From the NCBI GenBank assembly GCA_040399685.1, contig JBBART010000009.1, positions 1 to 64,000 on the forward strand: DNA of 64,000 nt, written 5' to 3'. The notes under the pieces are model-generated. The model did not search any database, was not told the origin of the DNA, and saw only the letters and a program-made list of their open reading frames with translations. Below, piece by piece: positions 53,833-63,476 of this stretch. The DNA is from CAIQQQ01 sp040399685 (GTDB taxonomy: Bacteria; Pseudomonadota; Alphaproteobacteria; Acetobacterales; Acetobacteraceae). The stretch's first letter is position 1. Each line of letters starts with the position of its first letter. The position numbers and the translations under genes are program-made.

Positions 53833-55311
53833 TTATGGGAAGACTGAAGCGGCCAAATCCGCCTGCGGACAAGCACGCGGCAGCAAGAAGCAGGGCCAGC
53901 CAAACCCGGCCGCGGCACGAAAGCGTTGCTGGCCAGTAATGGCGCCCAATCCCTCGCCGGAACCCGGCGCCCATGTGAGCGGCCCCTCAAAGTCACGCCG
54001 GATCGCCCAAACCCGGATGCCGTTTGACAGCGGCATCGCCCGAATGGCGAGCATCTGCTGCAACGAGCCAAGTTTATCCTGCATAAATGGCAGCTCGAAA
54101 TAAGCCTGGGTCCATTCATGGCGCGGGCCTGCCAGTTCAGCCATGCGATACGGCTCATCGCCCGTCACACGTTGCGGCACGATGCGCAGGGAACACAACG
54201 CCAATGCGCCTGCCAGGCCAATGGCCGCCACCCGACGCCGGCCAAACGCCAGCTCTCGCACCAGCAACCACCCCAACAAAGCCATTCCGGGATAGGCCCA
54301 TTTCAAATAATGCACATTGCCGTAGCGCCAGATGCCGGTGGCCAGAAGATCGACATAGGCCAGGTAATTGACCGTGCTGCAGAAAATCGCCCCCACCAGC
54401 GCCGCCAGCAGCCAACGATGCCGCTGTGCCACGCAGAACCAACCCGTGGCCATGCCGCCGAGCCCCAGCACCAACCAAGGGGCATGCTGGAACAAACCTT
54501 CGTGCCAATGGTCCGGGGCCACGCCAAACCATGGCTGCGGATCCAGCAGCAGGATGAACGCCTTGAACCCCAGATTGCCGTAGTAAAATCCGAGGAAGCG
54601 GGACTGGGCCAGATAGCCGCTCTCATGCCAGCCGTAGATGCCGAGATAGAGGGCCGCATAGCAACCCACAACGAGTGTTCCGCCGATCGCCATCGCCATC
54701 GGCCCCGCCAGTCGTGGCCGCCTGTGCAGCAGATCGAACAATGCCGCACAGCCCAGAATGATACCCGCGGCAATGGCCTCGGTGGGACGGAAGACAAGCG
54801 TCAGCGCAGCCGTCACGCCAACCGCGGCGGCACGCCAAAGTTGAAACCGTTCGGTCAGGACATGGGCCGCGACCGTGGCCAGCAACACCCAGAGAAGCGC
54901 AGCCGTCGGCGTGCTGCTCCATGGAACAACCCAGCTTTCCAGCAGACGCTTGTCAGCCAACGGCAGCAGGAACAAAGCCAAGGCGCCGTATTTGCCAACA
55001 CCGAACCTGCGGGCGAAGGCGGCAAATCCCAGAAAGGCCGCCCCAAAGCAGGCAAGATCGACGAAAAAATACGGATGCCCCGGCATGGTGCGGGTGAACG
55101 GGGCGCCCAGCAAGGCAAAGCCGGCCGGGTACCAGTGCTTGGATGGGTCAAGATCAAAGCTGGCGAACGCTTTCGCCGCACGCAGATACATCGACTGGTC
55201 GAACCAGCCCCACCAGCCGAGCGGATAGGCGGGTCTGTTGCCCGGCAACGCCGGATTGACGAAGTAGCCATAGCTGTAGACGAGGGCCAGGAGCGCCAGA
55301 ATAATCGACAT
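53833..55311 (-). CDS. Polytopic membrane protein, GT-C glycosyltransferase-like
   Basis: A 492-residue protein with about ten to eleven hydrophobic segments. The first periplasmic loop after segment one has WGWFDQSMYLRAAKAF, the acidic pattern expected of GT-C enzymes that use polyprenyl-phosphate sugars, though the match is loose. A soluble C-terminal part follows the last segment. The start has no clear Shine-Dalgarno and lies three bases after a 62-codon frame, so it may depend on upstream translation. It could glycosylate a lipid or protein, but the substrate is unknown. Confidence 0.7.
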   Translation of the reverse strand: MSIILALLALVYSYGYFVNPALPGNRPAYPLGWWGWFDQSMYLRAAKAFASFDLDPSKHWYPAGFALLGAPFTRTMPGHPYFFVDLACFGAAFLGFAAFARRFGVGKYGALALFLLPLADKRLLESWVVPWSSTPTAALLWVLLATVAAHVLTERFQLWRAAAVGVTAALTLVFRPTEAIAAGIILGCAALFDLLHRRPRLAGPMAMAIGGTLVVGCYAALYLGIYGWHESGYLAQSRFLGFYYGNLGFKAFILLLDPQPWFGVAPDHWHEGLFQHAPWLVLGLGGMATGWFCVAQRHRWLLAALVGAIFCSTVNYLAYVDLLATGIWRYGNVHYLKWAYPGMALLGWLLVRELAFGRRRVAAIGLAGALALCSLRIVPQRVTGDEPYRMAELAGPRHEWTQAYFELPFMQDKLGSLQQMLAIRAMPLSNGIRVWAIRRDFEGPLTWAPGSGEGLGAITGQQRFRAAAGFGWPCFLLPRACPQADLAASVFP

Positions 55312-55314
55312 AAG

Positions 55315-55503
55315 TCAGCAATCCCCGCGCAGCGAACAGGATCGCTCTTCCAAGAGTGCCGCCTTCAGCACCGGAGCAAAGTGATATCCACCCCAATCCT
55401 CAACGGCGATGCTGCAGCGCGCATCGGAAAACGAGGCCGCAACCAAGCGCCTCGCCAGTATATCCAGCATCGTCTGTTCCTTCCCGCCGCTTGCACCCGC
55501 CAT
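55315..55503 (-). CDS. Small hypothetical protein
   Basis: A 62-residue frame ending three bases before the membrane protein start. Composition is ordinary (LARRLVAASFSDARCSIAVE, then GGYHFAPVLKAALLE). No family recognised and no clear Shine-Dalgarno. The tight spacing is the only support that it is translated. Confidence 0.35.
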   Translation of the reverse strand: MAGASGGKEQTMLDILARRLVAASFSDARCSIAVEDWGGYHFAPVLKAALLEERSCSLRGDC

Positions 55504-55553
55504 GAAGCGGGGGAAATGCGATGCCGTCTATCACATCTCGCAGCAAACGCCTG

Positions 55554-56108
55554 TCAGCAATAGAATTGGCTGCACGTGCCCTCGGGATCGTTCGACGCCC
55601 GGTTCATCCGGGCTATCGCATACGGCGTGGTGAACAGCTTCGGCGGCGCCTGCATCCGCGCCTGGGTTTCCGCAGCCCCCAGGCTGAACACCGGGTTGGA
55701 GAACGCTGCCCGCATCGCTGGCGCCGTGTCAGCGCGGCTGACAGCCAGCAACGCGTCCACCACCGCCTGTGACGATGTTTGCTGCGAAATACCGATGGCA
55801 TCGCGCATCTCGCGGCGGGCGATCATGATATCCGCCTGTGCCAGGCCGTTCATGCCGATCCAGCGGGCGTGGGTGTTGAAGGCGCCGGACACATACTCAA
55901 CATCCGCCATGCCGCGCGCCAGCATCTGCACGCTGGTTGGCGGCGGCGCATTCAGGCCAAGGATCTGCGACGCCTCGGCCAGCGCCGCCAGATCAACGTC
56001 GACGGCCGCGAACGTGCCGGGCGGCATCGTCGCGGTGTCAACGCGCGCGAACGAGGCGCAGCCGGCGGTCAGCAATCCACTTAGAATCAGGATTCGGAAA
56101 ATCTTCAT
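55554..56108 (-). CDS. Hypothetical lipoprotein
   Basis: A 184-residue lipoprotein with a signal peptide ending at the lipobox LLTAGC (about residue 17). The mature part is largely helical and Ala/Met-rich, with no family I recognise and a C-terminal Cys pair (GTCSQFYC). GGGAG lies about nine bases before the ATG at 56108. It is followed by a gap to the hypothetical frame and membrane protein on the same strand. Confidence 0.75.
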   Translation of the reverse strand: MKIFRILILSGLLTAGCASFARVDTATMPPGTFAAVDVDLAALAEASQILGLNAPPPTSVQMLARGMADVEYVSGAFNTHARWIGMNGLAQADIMIARREMRDAIGISQQTSSQAVVDALLAVSRADTAPAMRAAFSNPVFSLGAAETQARMQAPPKLFTTPYAIARMNRASNDPEGTCSQFYC

Positions 56109-56171
56109 GGAACGCATCTCCCACGTTGTGACGACATTACGTGTGCACGGGAAGAAAAGTTGCACCCCTCG

Positions 56172-56696
56172 TCAGATTTTGCGCCCGTATCGCGCCGCCA
56201 GTTCCACGTAATGCCGGGCCGTCTGGCCGAAACGATGCCGATCCTCGGCCGACATCACCCGGTTCAACCGCGCAGGCGACCCCTGCCACAATTCCCCTGC
56301 CCCGATGCGCTTGCCGGGGGTGAGAAGGCTTCCGGCCGCCAGCACGCCGCCTTCCTCGATCACCGCACCGTCCAGCACCGTGGCCCCCATGCCCACGAAG
56401 GCACGGTTGTGCAGCGTGCAGGCATGGATGATGGCGGCGTGGCCGATGGTGACATCATCGCCGATCAAGGTGGGGTGGCTTGTGGCGTTGACGTGCACGA
56501 TTGTGCCGTCCTGGACGTTCGAGCGGGCGCCGATCCGGATGTGATTGGTGTCGCCGCGCAGCACACAGTGAAACCACACGCTCGACTGCGCCCCCACCGC
56601 CACATCGCCGATCAGAATGGCGGTGTCGGCGATGAAGGCGCTGGGGTCGATCTGCGGCGTCGTCCCATCGAACGTCAGGAACCGGCGATCATGCAT
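56172..56696 (-). CDS. Gamma-carbonic anhydrase family protein
   Basis: A 174-residue left-handed beta-helix protein built from hexapeptide repeats (IGDVAVGAQSSVWF, IRIGARSNVQDGTIVH, IGDDVTIGHAAIIH). The zinc-type histidines appear in VHVNATSH and IGHAAIIHAC. Members include true carbonic anhydrases and proteins of complex I in mitochondria; bacterial YrdA-like ones often lack proven activity. The start overlaps the ArgC stop by eight bases, so the two are co-translated. Confidence 0.9.
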   Translation of the reverse strand: MHDRRFLTFDGTTPQIDPSAFIADTAILIGDVAVGAQSSVWFHCVLRGDTNHIRIGARSNVQDGTIVHVNATSHPTLIGDDVTIGHAAIIHACTLHNRAFVGMGATVLDGAVIEEGGVLAAGSLLTPGKRIGAGELWQGSPARLNRVMSAEDRHRFGQTARHYVELAARYGRKI

Positions 56697-57624
56697 CGGT
56701 GGTGTCGAGCCCGAGCATCAGGGAGAGATTTTGCACCGCTGCGCCGGATGCGCCCTTGCCCAGATTGTCCAACCGGGCCACCAGAATGGCCTGGCGGTGG
56801 CCATCATGGCCATAGACGCGCAGTTCCATCTTGTCGGTGTCGTTCAGCGCCTCAGGCTCCAGCTTGCCGCCAGTCGTGGGCGGATTGACCGAAATCAGGC
56901 GGCTGGCCGCGTAATAGGCCTCAAGGAGGCCGTGAAGATCGGTCACGCTGACATTGCCGTTCAGCATGTCCAGATGCAGCGGAATCGACACCAACATCCC
57001 CTGTCGGAAATGGCCGACGCTTGGCGCGAAGATCGGGCGACGCGTCAGTTTGGAATAGACCTGCAATTCCGGCAGATGCTTGTGCTCCAGCCCCAGCGCA
57101 TACAATTCGAACGCCGGACCGCCATTGGTCTCATGCTCGGCGATCATCGCCTTGCCGCCGCCGGAATAACCGCTGACGGCGTTCACGGTCACGGGGTAGT
57201 CGGTCGGCAGCACGCCCGCCTCGATCAACGGCCGCAGCAGCGCGATGCCGCCGGTGGGGTAGCAGCCCGGGTTGGACACCCGCCGGCTTTGGGCGATGCG
57301 CATGGCGTGGCCTGGCTTCAACTCGGCGAAACCGTAAACCCAGCCGGGATCGACCCGATGTGCCGTGCTGGCATCCAGCAGCTTGGGGGCGGACGAGCCG
57401 ATGGCGTCTGCAATCGCAGTGGTCTCGCGTGCGGCGTCATCCGGCAGGCACATCACCACCAGGTCGACAGCGTGCATGATGTCGCGCCGGGCGGCGGGGT
57501 CCTTGCGGCTGGCATCAGGGAGGCTGTGCAGCTCCACGTGCGGCATGGCGCGCAGACGTTCACGGATTCCCAGACCCGTGGTGCCGGCCTCGCCATCGAT
57601 GAAAACGCGTGCTGTGTTGGCCAT
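56689..57624 (-). CDS. argC: N-acetyl-gamma-glutamyl-phosphate reductase, type 2
   Basis: A 311-residue arginine biosynthesis enzyme of the short type-2 class. The NADP loop is FIDGEAGTTGLGIRERL, and Cys121 in SNPGCYPTGG is the thioester-forming residue. The ATG at 57624 has AAGGTGG upstream. It lies directly after the rpsI terminator on the same strand, matching the common rplM-rpsI-argC order in alphaproteobacteria. Confidence 0.95.
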   Translation of the reverse strand: MANTARVFIDGEAGTTGLGIRERLRAMPHVELHSLPDASRKDPAARRDIMHAVDLVVMCLPDDAARETTAIADAIGSSAPKLLDASTAHRVDPGWVYGFAELKPGHAMRIAQSRRVSNPGCYPTGGIALLRPLIEAGVLPTDYPVTVNAVSGYSGGGKAMIAEHETNGGPAFELYALGLEHKHLPELQVYSKLTRRPIFAPSVGHFRQGMLVSIPLHLDMLNGNVSVTDLHGLLEAYYAASRLISVNPPTTGGKLEPEALNDTDKMELRVYGHDGHRQAILVARLDNLGKGASGAAVQNLSLMLGLDTTDA

Positions 57625-57712
57625 GGACCACCTTTTTGATAACGCCTCATTCAGCCCCATTGCGCGGCTTGCACCAGAGCGGAAAGCGCGCGGCAGGTCC
57701 CAGCAAACTGGG

Positions 57713-57746
57713 CACAAAAAAAGGGCCGCGCGAACGCGGCCCTTTT
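57713..57746 (-). terminator. Rho-independent terminator after rpsI
   Basis: On the minus strand, a stem of AAAAGGGCCGCG with its complement (57719-57730 and 57735-57746, loop CGAA) is followed by a run of T (complement of A8 ending at 57722). It separates rplM-rpsI from argC. Confidence 0.88.
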
Positions 57747-57768
57747 CCGAAGCAGTAGCAGGCAGAAA

Positions 57769-58284
57769 TCAGCGCTTCGAGAACTGGAAGCTACGACGTG
57801 CCTTGGCGCGACCATACTTCTTCCGCTCGACCACGCGGCTGTCGCGGGTCAGGAAGCCGGCAGCCTTGAGGATGCCGCGAAGTTCTGGCTCGTAGTGCTG
57901 CAACGCACGGCTGATGCCGTGACGAACCGCACCGGCCTGGCCGGACAGACCGCCACCGTTCACCGTGCAGAACACGTCGAACTGGTTGTAGCGATCAGCG
58001 ATCAGGAAGGGCTGGGTCAGCAGCATGCGCAGCACGGGACGTGCGAAATAGACGCCGACGCGCTTGCCGTTCACCTGGATGTCGCCCTTGCCTGGCTTGA
58101 TCCAGACGCGTGCGATGGCGTTCTTACGACGACCGGTCGCGTAGCTGCGGCCCAGTGCGTCACGCTTCGGCTCGCGCTTCGGCGCGGCTTCAACGCCGGC
58201 TGCGGTGGTGACGGCGAGGTCCTTCAGGTCCGCAAGCGTGCGGCTGCCGGTCTCGGGAGCGGTCTGTGTATCGGTTCCGGACAT
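57769..58284 (-). CDS. rpsI: 30S ribosomal protein S9
   Basis: A 171-residue S9 with an N-terminal extension of about 40 residues and the conserved core beginning RSYATGRRKNAIARVWIKPG. GGGLSGQAGAVRHGISRAL and the basic C-terminus KYGRAKARRSFQFSKR complete the family pattern. It starts four bases after rplM ends, the usual rplM-rpsI pair. Confidence 0.97.
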   Translation of the reverse strand: MSGTDTQTAPETGSRTLADLKDLAVTTAAGVEAAPKREPKRDALGRSYATGRRKNAIARVWIKPGKGDIQVNGKRVGVYFARPVLRMLLTQPFLIADRYNQFDVFCTVNGGGLSGQAGAVRHGISRALQHYEPELRGILKAAGFLTRDSRVVERKKYGRAKARRSFQFSKR

Positions 58285-58288
58285 CGTC

Positions 58289-58756
58289 TCAGACCCTCTT
58301 GTTCTTGGAGTTCATGGCGGCGACGTCAAGCAGCTTGGGCTGCTGGCCATCATGCGGGTGCTCGGCGCCGGCGTAGACGTAGAGGTGCTTCATCTGCACG
58401 CGCTGCAGCGGGCCGCGCGTGATCATGCGCTCCACGGCCTTCTCGAGCACGCGCTCGGGATGGGCGCTGTCCAGGCGCTGCTGGATCGAACGACCCTTCA
58501 GGCCGCCAGCAAAGCCGGTGTGCTTGTAGAGGATCGACTGGTCGAGCTTCTTGCCGGTGACGACAAACTTCTCGGCGTTGATGACAACGATGTTGTCACC
58601 GCAATCGACATGCGGTGTGAACACCGCCTTGTGCTTGCCGCGCAGGCGGGCAGCAATGATCGTGGCGAGGCGGCCGAGAACGAGGCCTTCCGCGTCGATC
58701 AGCACCCAGTCCTTCTTTACCTCCGCTGGCTTCAGCGAAGCCGTGGTCTTCATCAT
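58289..58756 (-). CDS. rplM: 50S ribosomal protein L13
   Basis: A 155-residue L13: WVLIDAEGLVLGRLATIIAA near the start, then FTPHVDCGDNIVVINAEK, YKHTGFAGGLK and AVERMITRGPL. Three close ATGs exist (58762, 58756, 58753). 58756 has the best spacing (eight bases) from AAGGA, with 58753 giving the more usual MKT start. It heads the rplM-rpsI operon and diverges from an NAD-binding protein. Confidence 0.96.
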   Translation of the reverse strand: MMKTTASLKPAEVKKDWVLIDAEGLVLGRLATIIAARLRGKHKAVFTPHVDCGDNIVVINAEKFVVTGKKLDQSILYKHTGFAGGLKGRSIQQRLDSAHPERVLEKAVERMITRGPLQRVQMKHLYVYAGAEHPHDGQQPKLLDVAAMNSKNKRV

Positions 58757-58903
58757 GGGCATTGTCCTTATTGCCGACAGCAGTGTCGACCCAATAGGCG
58801 GCGGGATATGCCCATATCTGTCGGCGCGGTCAAGCGTTTGATGATGTGGTAATTTGATACCACATATTTGCAGAGCGCCAAAAAACGACGTATCACATTG
58901 ATT

Positions 58904-59776
58904 ATGCACGCAGAACCGCTCAATTCCAAAGATCCCGTCCACGTTATTGGCGCCACCGGCCGCTCGGGGCAGGCCGTGTGCCGGGCGTTGATGGCAGCCT
59001 CCATCCCGTTCGTGCCGCTGGTGCGCAGCCTGGAGAAATGGGCCGAGACCGGATTGCCGGGAAAAGCGCGTGTGATCGACCTCACCGATCACTACACCCT
59101 CATCAGCGCCCTGCATGACGCGCTGCGCCTGGTGTCATGCGCCCATGCGCGCCACACCAGGGCCCTGGTGGATGCCACCATGCCGGATGTTCTGATGGTT
59201 CTGCTGGGCAGCACGCGCCGCGCCACGCGCTGGCCGGATTCGCACGGGTTGGGCGTGATGGAGGGCGAGCGCGTGCTGTTCGGCTCGGGCCGGCCCGGCG
59301 TGATCCTGCACCCCACCATGATCTACGGCGCCGAGGGGGAGGACAACGTGCAGCGACTGGCCGCTCTGCTGCGCCGTCTGCCGCTGGTGCCGCTGCCCGA
59401 TGGCGGCCGGTCGCTGGTTCAGCCGATCCATCAATCAGACGTCACGCGCTGCATCCTGGCGGCGCTGGATCGCAACTGGGCGCAGTCCGAGGCGGTGGTG
59501 ATCGCGGGGCCGCGCGCCCTCACCTATGCTGATTTCGTACGCGCAATTGCCAAGGCGGCGGGCCTGCGGGCGCCGCGTTTCCTCAGCGTGCCGGCGCGAC
59601 TGCTGATGGCATTGACGCCGTTTACCGGCTTTGTGCCCGGCATTCCCAGTATCGGCACCGATGAAATCCGCCGGCTGACCGAGGACAAGGCGTTCAGCAT
59701 CGGGCCGATGGTGAACCTGCTCGGCGTCAATCCGATCTCGCTTGAGGAAGGCCTCGCGCTGACCTTCCCCCAATGA
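58904..59776 (+). CDS. NAD(P)-binding protein (NmrA / atypical SDR family)
   Basis: A 290-residue Rossmann protein. The cofactor loop is HVIGATGRSGQAVCRALMAA near the N-terminus; later pieces are VLMVLLGSTRRAT, VILHPTMIYG and QPIHQSDVTRCIL, matching the complex I NDUFA9-like/NmrA-like atypical SDR group. It lacks the classical YxxxK in its usual place, although TMIYG may supply Tyr. The ATG at 58904 has no clear Shine-Dalgarno. Its stop overlaps the next membrane protein start by four bases. Confidence 0.82.
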   Translation: MHAEPLNSKDPVHVIGATGRSGQAVCRALMAASIPFVPLVRSLEKWAETGLPGKARVIDLTDHYTLISALHDALRLVSCAHARHTRALVDATMPDVLMVLLGSTRRATRWPDSHGLGVMEGERVLFGSGRPGVILHPTMIYGAEGEDNVQRLAALLRRLPLVPLPDGGRSLVQPIHQSDVTRCILAALDRNWAQSEAVVIAGPRALTYADFVRAIAKAAGLRAPRFLSVPARLLMALTPFTGFVPGIPSIGTDEIRRLTEDKAFSIGPMVNLLGVNPISLEEGLALTFPQ

Positions 59777-61086
59777 CGCGACGGATCGGCGGAATATCTG
59801 CAGCGGCTGGCGTCACCCTGGGTGCCGGGGTGCTGGTGGCTGCTGTCCTGTGGTGCATCGGACAGGCCGGGCTGTGGATTTCACCGGATACCGACTCGTA
59901 TCTGGCCGCCGCCTCCCCTGTCTCGCTGGGGGCAATGCGGCTGCCGCTGTATGGCTGGTTGATCGCCCCCATGCTGGCCGATCCCACCCTTTCGGTGTGG
60001 CTGCCGATGGGGCAAGGCGTGCTGTTTCTGGCCGCTTCGGCATGGCTGGTGGGCGCACTTGGCCAACTCAGCGTGTCGCGCGCCGCCGGTATGGCGGTGG
60101 GGGTGAGCCTGGTGTCATCCAATGTGGCGCTGCTGTGGGGCCGTGCTGCCTTGCCTGAGCTTCCTGGCCATGCCGCCCTGTTGGTCGCACTGGCCGTGAC
60201 GGTGGAGATGGCCGCCGGGCGGGCGCGGATCTGGCGTATGGCCGTGGCGGCTGTGGCGACAACGCTGGCGTGGGTGCTGCGGCCGAGCCTGCTGCCGTTT
60301 GTGGTGCTGCTGCCCATGCTGGTGCTGATGCTGCCGCATCGCGGGCGGGTGCGAGGCACGGCGATCATGCTGCTGCTGGCATGCATGGCGCCGATGCTGG
60401 GCCTGGTTGCGTTGCGATCGGCGCGGTTGGGCGATGCGAATGTGGTGTCGTTCGGCGGGTTTCAGATGTCGGGCATGGCGGCGCTGATGCTGACGCCGGA
60501 GATTGCCGAGCGGTTGCCGGAAACCGATCGCGCCATGGCGCAGGCAATTTTAGGACGGCGTGAGGCGCTGGTGTCGCAGGGCCGGGCGCTGGACATTCCC
60601 TTGAATTCCACGGGCCAGCGTTCGTTCGTCTCCACGGCCGTTCTGTATTTCGACATTCTCGCCCGCACCCATGATGTCGTGTTGTACGAAGCCGTCGGCG
60701 GACTGCGCGAGACCGATGAAAGCTGGGTGGCATTCAACGCGCGGCTTCAGCGACTGGCGTTTCACACCATCAAGGCGGCGCCGGGTGATTATGTCGCGTG
60801 GGTGATCGGCGCCACGTCCCGGCTGCTGGGGCATGCGCTGGTGCTCAATCCGCTGCTGGTGGTGGCCACGGCGCTGCTCGGGTTGATGCTGCTGCGTTCG
60901 CATCCGCTCGCCACGCCGGCCATGGCGGATATGCCCGTGTTGCTGGCTTTGAGCCTGATATGGCTGGTCGGCACCGGATCGTTGATCGTGCTCACCACGT
61001 TTCCAGCCCAGCGTTACATCGACAGTTTTGGGATGTTCCTGCCGGTCTGGCCGCTCTACGCGTTGTTCCGGCTGCGGCGCGCCTGA
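59773..61086 (+). CDS. Polytopic membrane protein, GT-C glycosyltransferase-like
   Basis: A 437-residue protein with about ten hydrophobic segments. The first loop has LWISPDTDSYLAAASPVSLG, an acidic Asp-Thr-Asp pattern at the place where GT-C enzymes keep catalytic Asp residues. The start overlaps the NAD-binding gene (ATGA), so the two form one operon. It shares general layout with the protein at 53833 but no clear sequence identity by eye. Sugar transfer from a polyprenyl carrier is possible but unproven. Confidence 0.7.
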   Translation: MTRRIGGISAAAGVTLGAGVLVAAVLWCIGQAGLWISPDTDSYLAAASPVSLGAMRLPLYGWLIAPMLADPTLSVWLPMGQGVLFLAASAWLVGALGQLSVSRAAGMAVGVSLVSSNVALLWGRAALPELPGHAALLVALAVTVEMAAGRARIWRMAVAAVATTLAWVLRPSLLPFVVLLPMLVLMLPHRGRVRGTAIMLLLACMAPMLGLVALRSARLGDANVVSFGGFQMSGMAALMLTPEIAERLPETDRAMAQAILGRREALVSQGRALDIPLNSTGQRSFVSTAVLYFDILARTHDVVLYEAVGGLRETDESWVAFNARLQRLAFHTIKAAPGDYVAWVIGATSRLLGHALVLNPLLVVATALLGLMLLRSHPLATPAMADMPVLLALSLIWLVGTGSLIVLTTFPAQRYIDSFGMFLPVWPLYALFRLRRA

Positions 61087-61092
61087 CGGGCG

Positions 61093-61777
<685 letters not shown>

Positions 61778-61791
<14 letters not shown>

Positions 61792-62506
61792 AGCGGTCAC
61801 CCAGATAAGCCCTGATCACGTCAGGGTTCTTCACAATTTCAGCCGGTGTGCCGATGGTCAGCACCCGGCCGAGATTCAGCACCACGGCGCGTGAGACCAG
61901 CGGCAGCACCACTTCCATCACATGTTCCACCATGATGATGGTCACCCCCCTCGCCTGCACGTCGCGCACAAGCTGCACGCCGCCTTGCGCCTCGGTAGGC
62001 GTCAGGCCGGTGAGCATCTCGTCGAGCAGCAGCACTTTCGGCTCGGTGGCCAGCGCACGGGCCACTTCCAGGCGACGTTTTTCCGCCGGGCTCAGCGAAT
62101 GCGCCGGCGAATCGGCACGGTGCAGCAACCCGCAGAATTCCAGTGTCTCGTACGCCGCTTCCATCGCCTTTCGGGTAGCGGCGTGGCGGGCGAAGGCGCC
62201 CACCATCACGTTCTCCAGCACCGTCATGCTCTCGAAGCTGCGCACCACCTGAAACGTTCGTGCGATGCCGGAAGCAGCGCAGACGAACGGCCCAGTGCCC
62301 GAGACGCGCTTGCCGTCCAGCAGGATCTCGCCGGAATCCGGTGAAACCTCGCCCGAGATAGAGTTGAACAGCGACGTTTTGCCCGCCCCGTTGGGGCCAA
62401 GCAGACCCAGGATCTCGCCCTGGGCCACATCGAAGCTGATATCCACATTGGCGGCCACGCCGCCAAAGCTTTTCGAGACGCCCCGAACCTCAAGCAGCGC
62501 TGCCAT
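61778..62506 (-). CDS. livG: Branched-chain amino acid-type ABC transporter ATP-binding protein LivG
   Basis: A 242-residue ATPase: Walker A GPNGAGKTS, signature-like LSPAEKRRLE, Walker B VLLLDEMLTG, and the LivG-type C-terminus ending near PDVIRAYLGD. GAGG is about five bases before the ATG at 62506, which overlaps livM by 17 bases. The signature motif has PAEK where LivG usually has GGQ-type residues, a known variant. Confidence 0.93.
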
Positions 62507-63476
62507 TGGTGCCTCGCTTGATCGAGAAGAGGCTGACAAGCCCCTGCGGCCGCAGCAGAGCCACTGCCATGATCAACACGCCATAGAGCATCAGATCCAC
62601 GCCGCTGCCGGAACTTCCCAGATAGGAGCTGGACAGCTCGCGCAGCGGAATCAGCACGCAGGCGCCGATCAACGGCCCCCACAAAGTGCCCACCCCGCCA
62701 AGCACCGCCGGCAGCGCGATCAGGATCGCGATCTGCCCGGACAGAATGCTGTCTGGATCGATATAGCCCACGTATTGCGCGAAAATCGCCCCGCCGATGC
62801 CGGTGAAGAAACCACTGATCGCGGTGGCGATCATCTTGGACTGGAAGATCCGCACGCCCAGCGACCGCGCCGCGACCACATCGTCCTTCACCGCTCGCCA
62901 CGCAAAGCCCCAGCGCGAGCCTTCGATCCACCAGGCCACCAGCCAGGTGACGGCCACAAACGTCAGCACCAGATACACATATGGCAATTTCGCCGTGCGG
63001 AACTGAAGGTTCAGGAAGCTCTCGCCCCGGAACGGAATGTAGATCCCGGACGATCCGCCGATCCAATCCCAGTTCAGCGCCAGCAGATAGCCGATCTCCT
63101 GCACCACCACCGTGGCGATGGCATAATAATGACCGGACAGGCGAAAACACGGCCAACCGACCAGCAGCGCCATCGCAGCGGCGAGCAACCCGCCGGCCAG
63201 CATGCCCACCGGCGGCGGGATATGCGGCCCCACGAACATCATGGTGGACACATAGGCGCCGACGCCGAAATACAGCGAATGGCCCAGCGAAATCTGGCCG
63301 CAATAGCCGCCCAGAATGTTCCACGCCTGCGACAGGCCGGCGAACAGCAGAGTGATGATGATGAGGTTGCGGGTGTAGACGTCACTGATGCCCAGCGGCA
63401 CCAGGATGAACACCAGCAGCAGCCCGGCCGCCACCAGCAACTCGCGGCGGCGCCTCAAACTTATCGAGTTCTGCAC
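62490..63476 (-). CDS. livM: Branched-chain amino acid-type ABC transporter permease LivM
   Basis: A 328-residue permease with about nine to ten hydrophobic segments and the BPD_transp_2 pattern GYCGQISLGHSLYFGVGAYV. The conserved EAA-like loop SLGVRIFQSKMIA is present. The GTG at 63476 overlaps the livH stop, with GGGAAG about six bases before it. Confidence 0.93.
   Translation of the reverse strand: MQNSISLRRRRELLVAAGLLLVFILVPLGISDVYTRNLIIITLLFAGLSQAWNILGGYCGQISLGHSLYFGVGAYVSTMMFVGPHIPPPVGMLAGGLLAAAMALLVGWPCFRLSGHYYAIATVVVQEIGYLLALNWDWIGGSSGIYIPFRGESFLNLQFRTAKLPYVYLVLTFVAVTWLVAWWIEGSRWGFAWRAVKDDVVAARSLGVRIFQSKMIATAISGFFTGIGGAIFAQYVGYIDPDSILSGQIAILIALPAVLGGVGTLWGPLIGACVLIPLRELSSSYLGSSGSGVDLMLYGVLIMAVALLRPQGLVSLFSIKRGTNGSAA

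Noticed and set aside
54118..55563. 481-codon plus-strand reading frame
   Set aside because: Antisense to the polytopic membrane protein; Gln/Arg/His-rich composition typical of a shadow.
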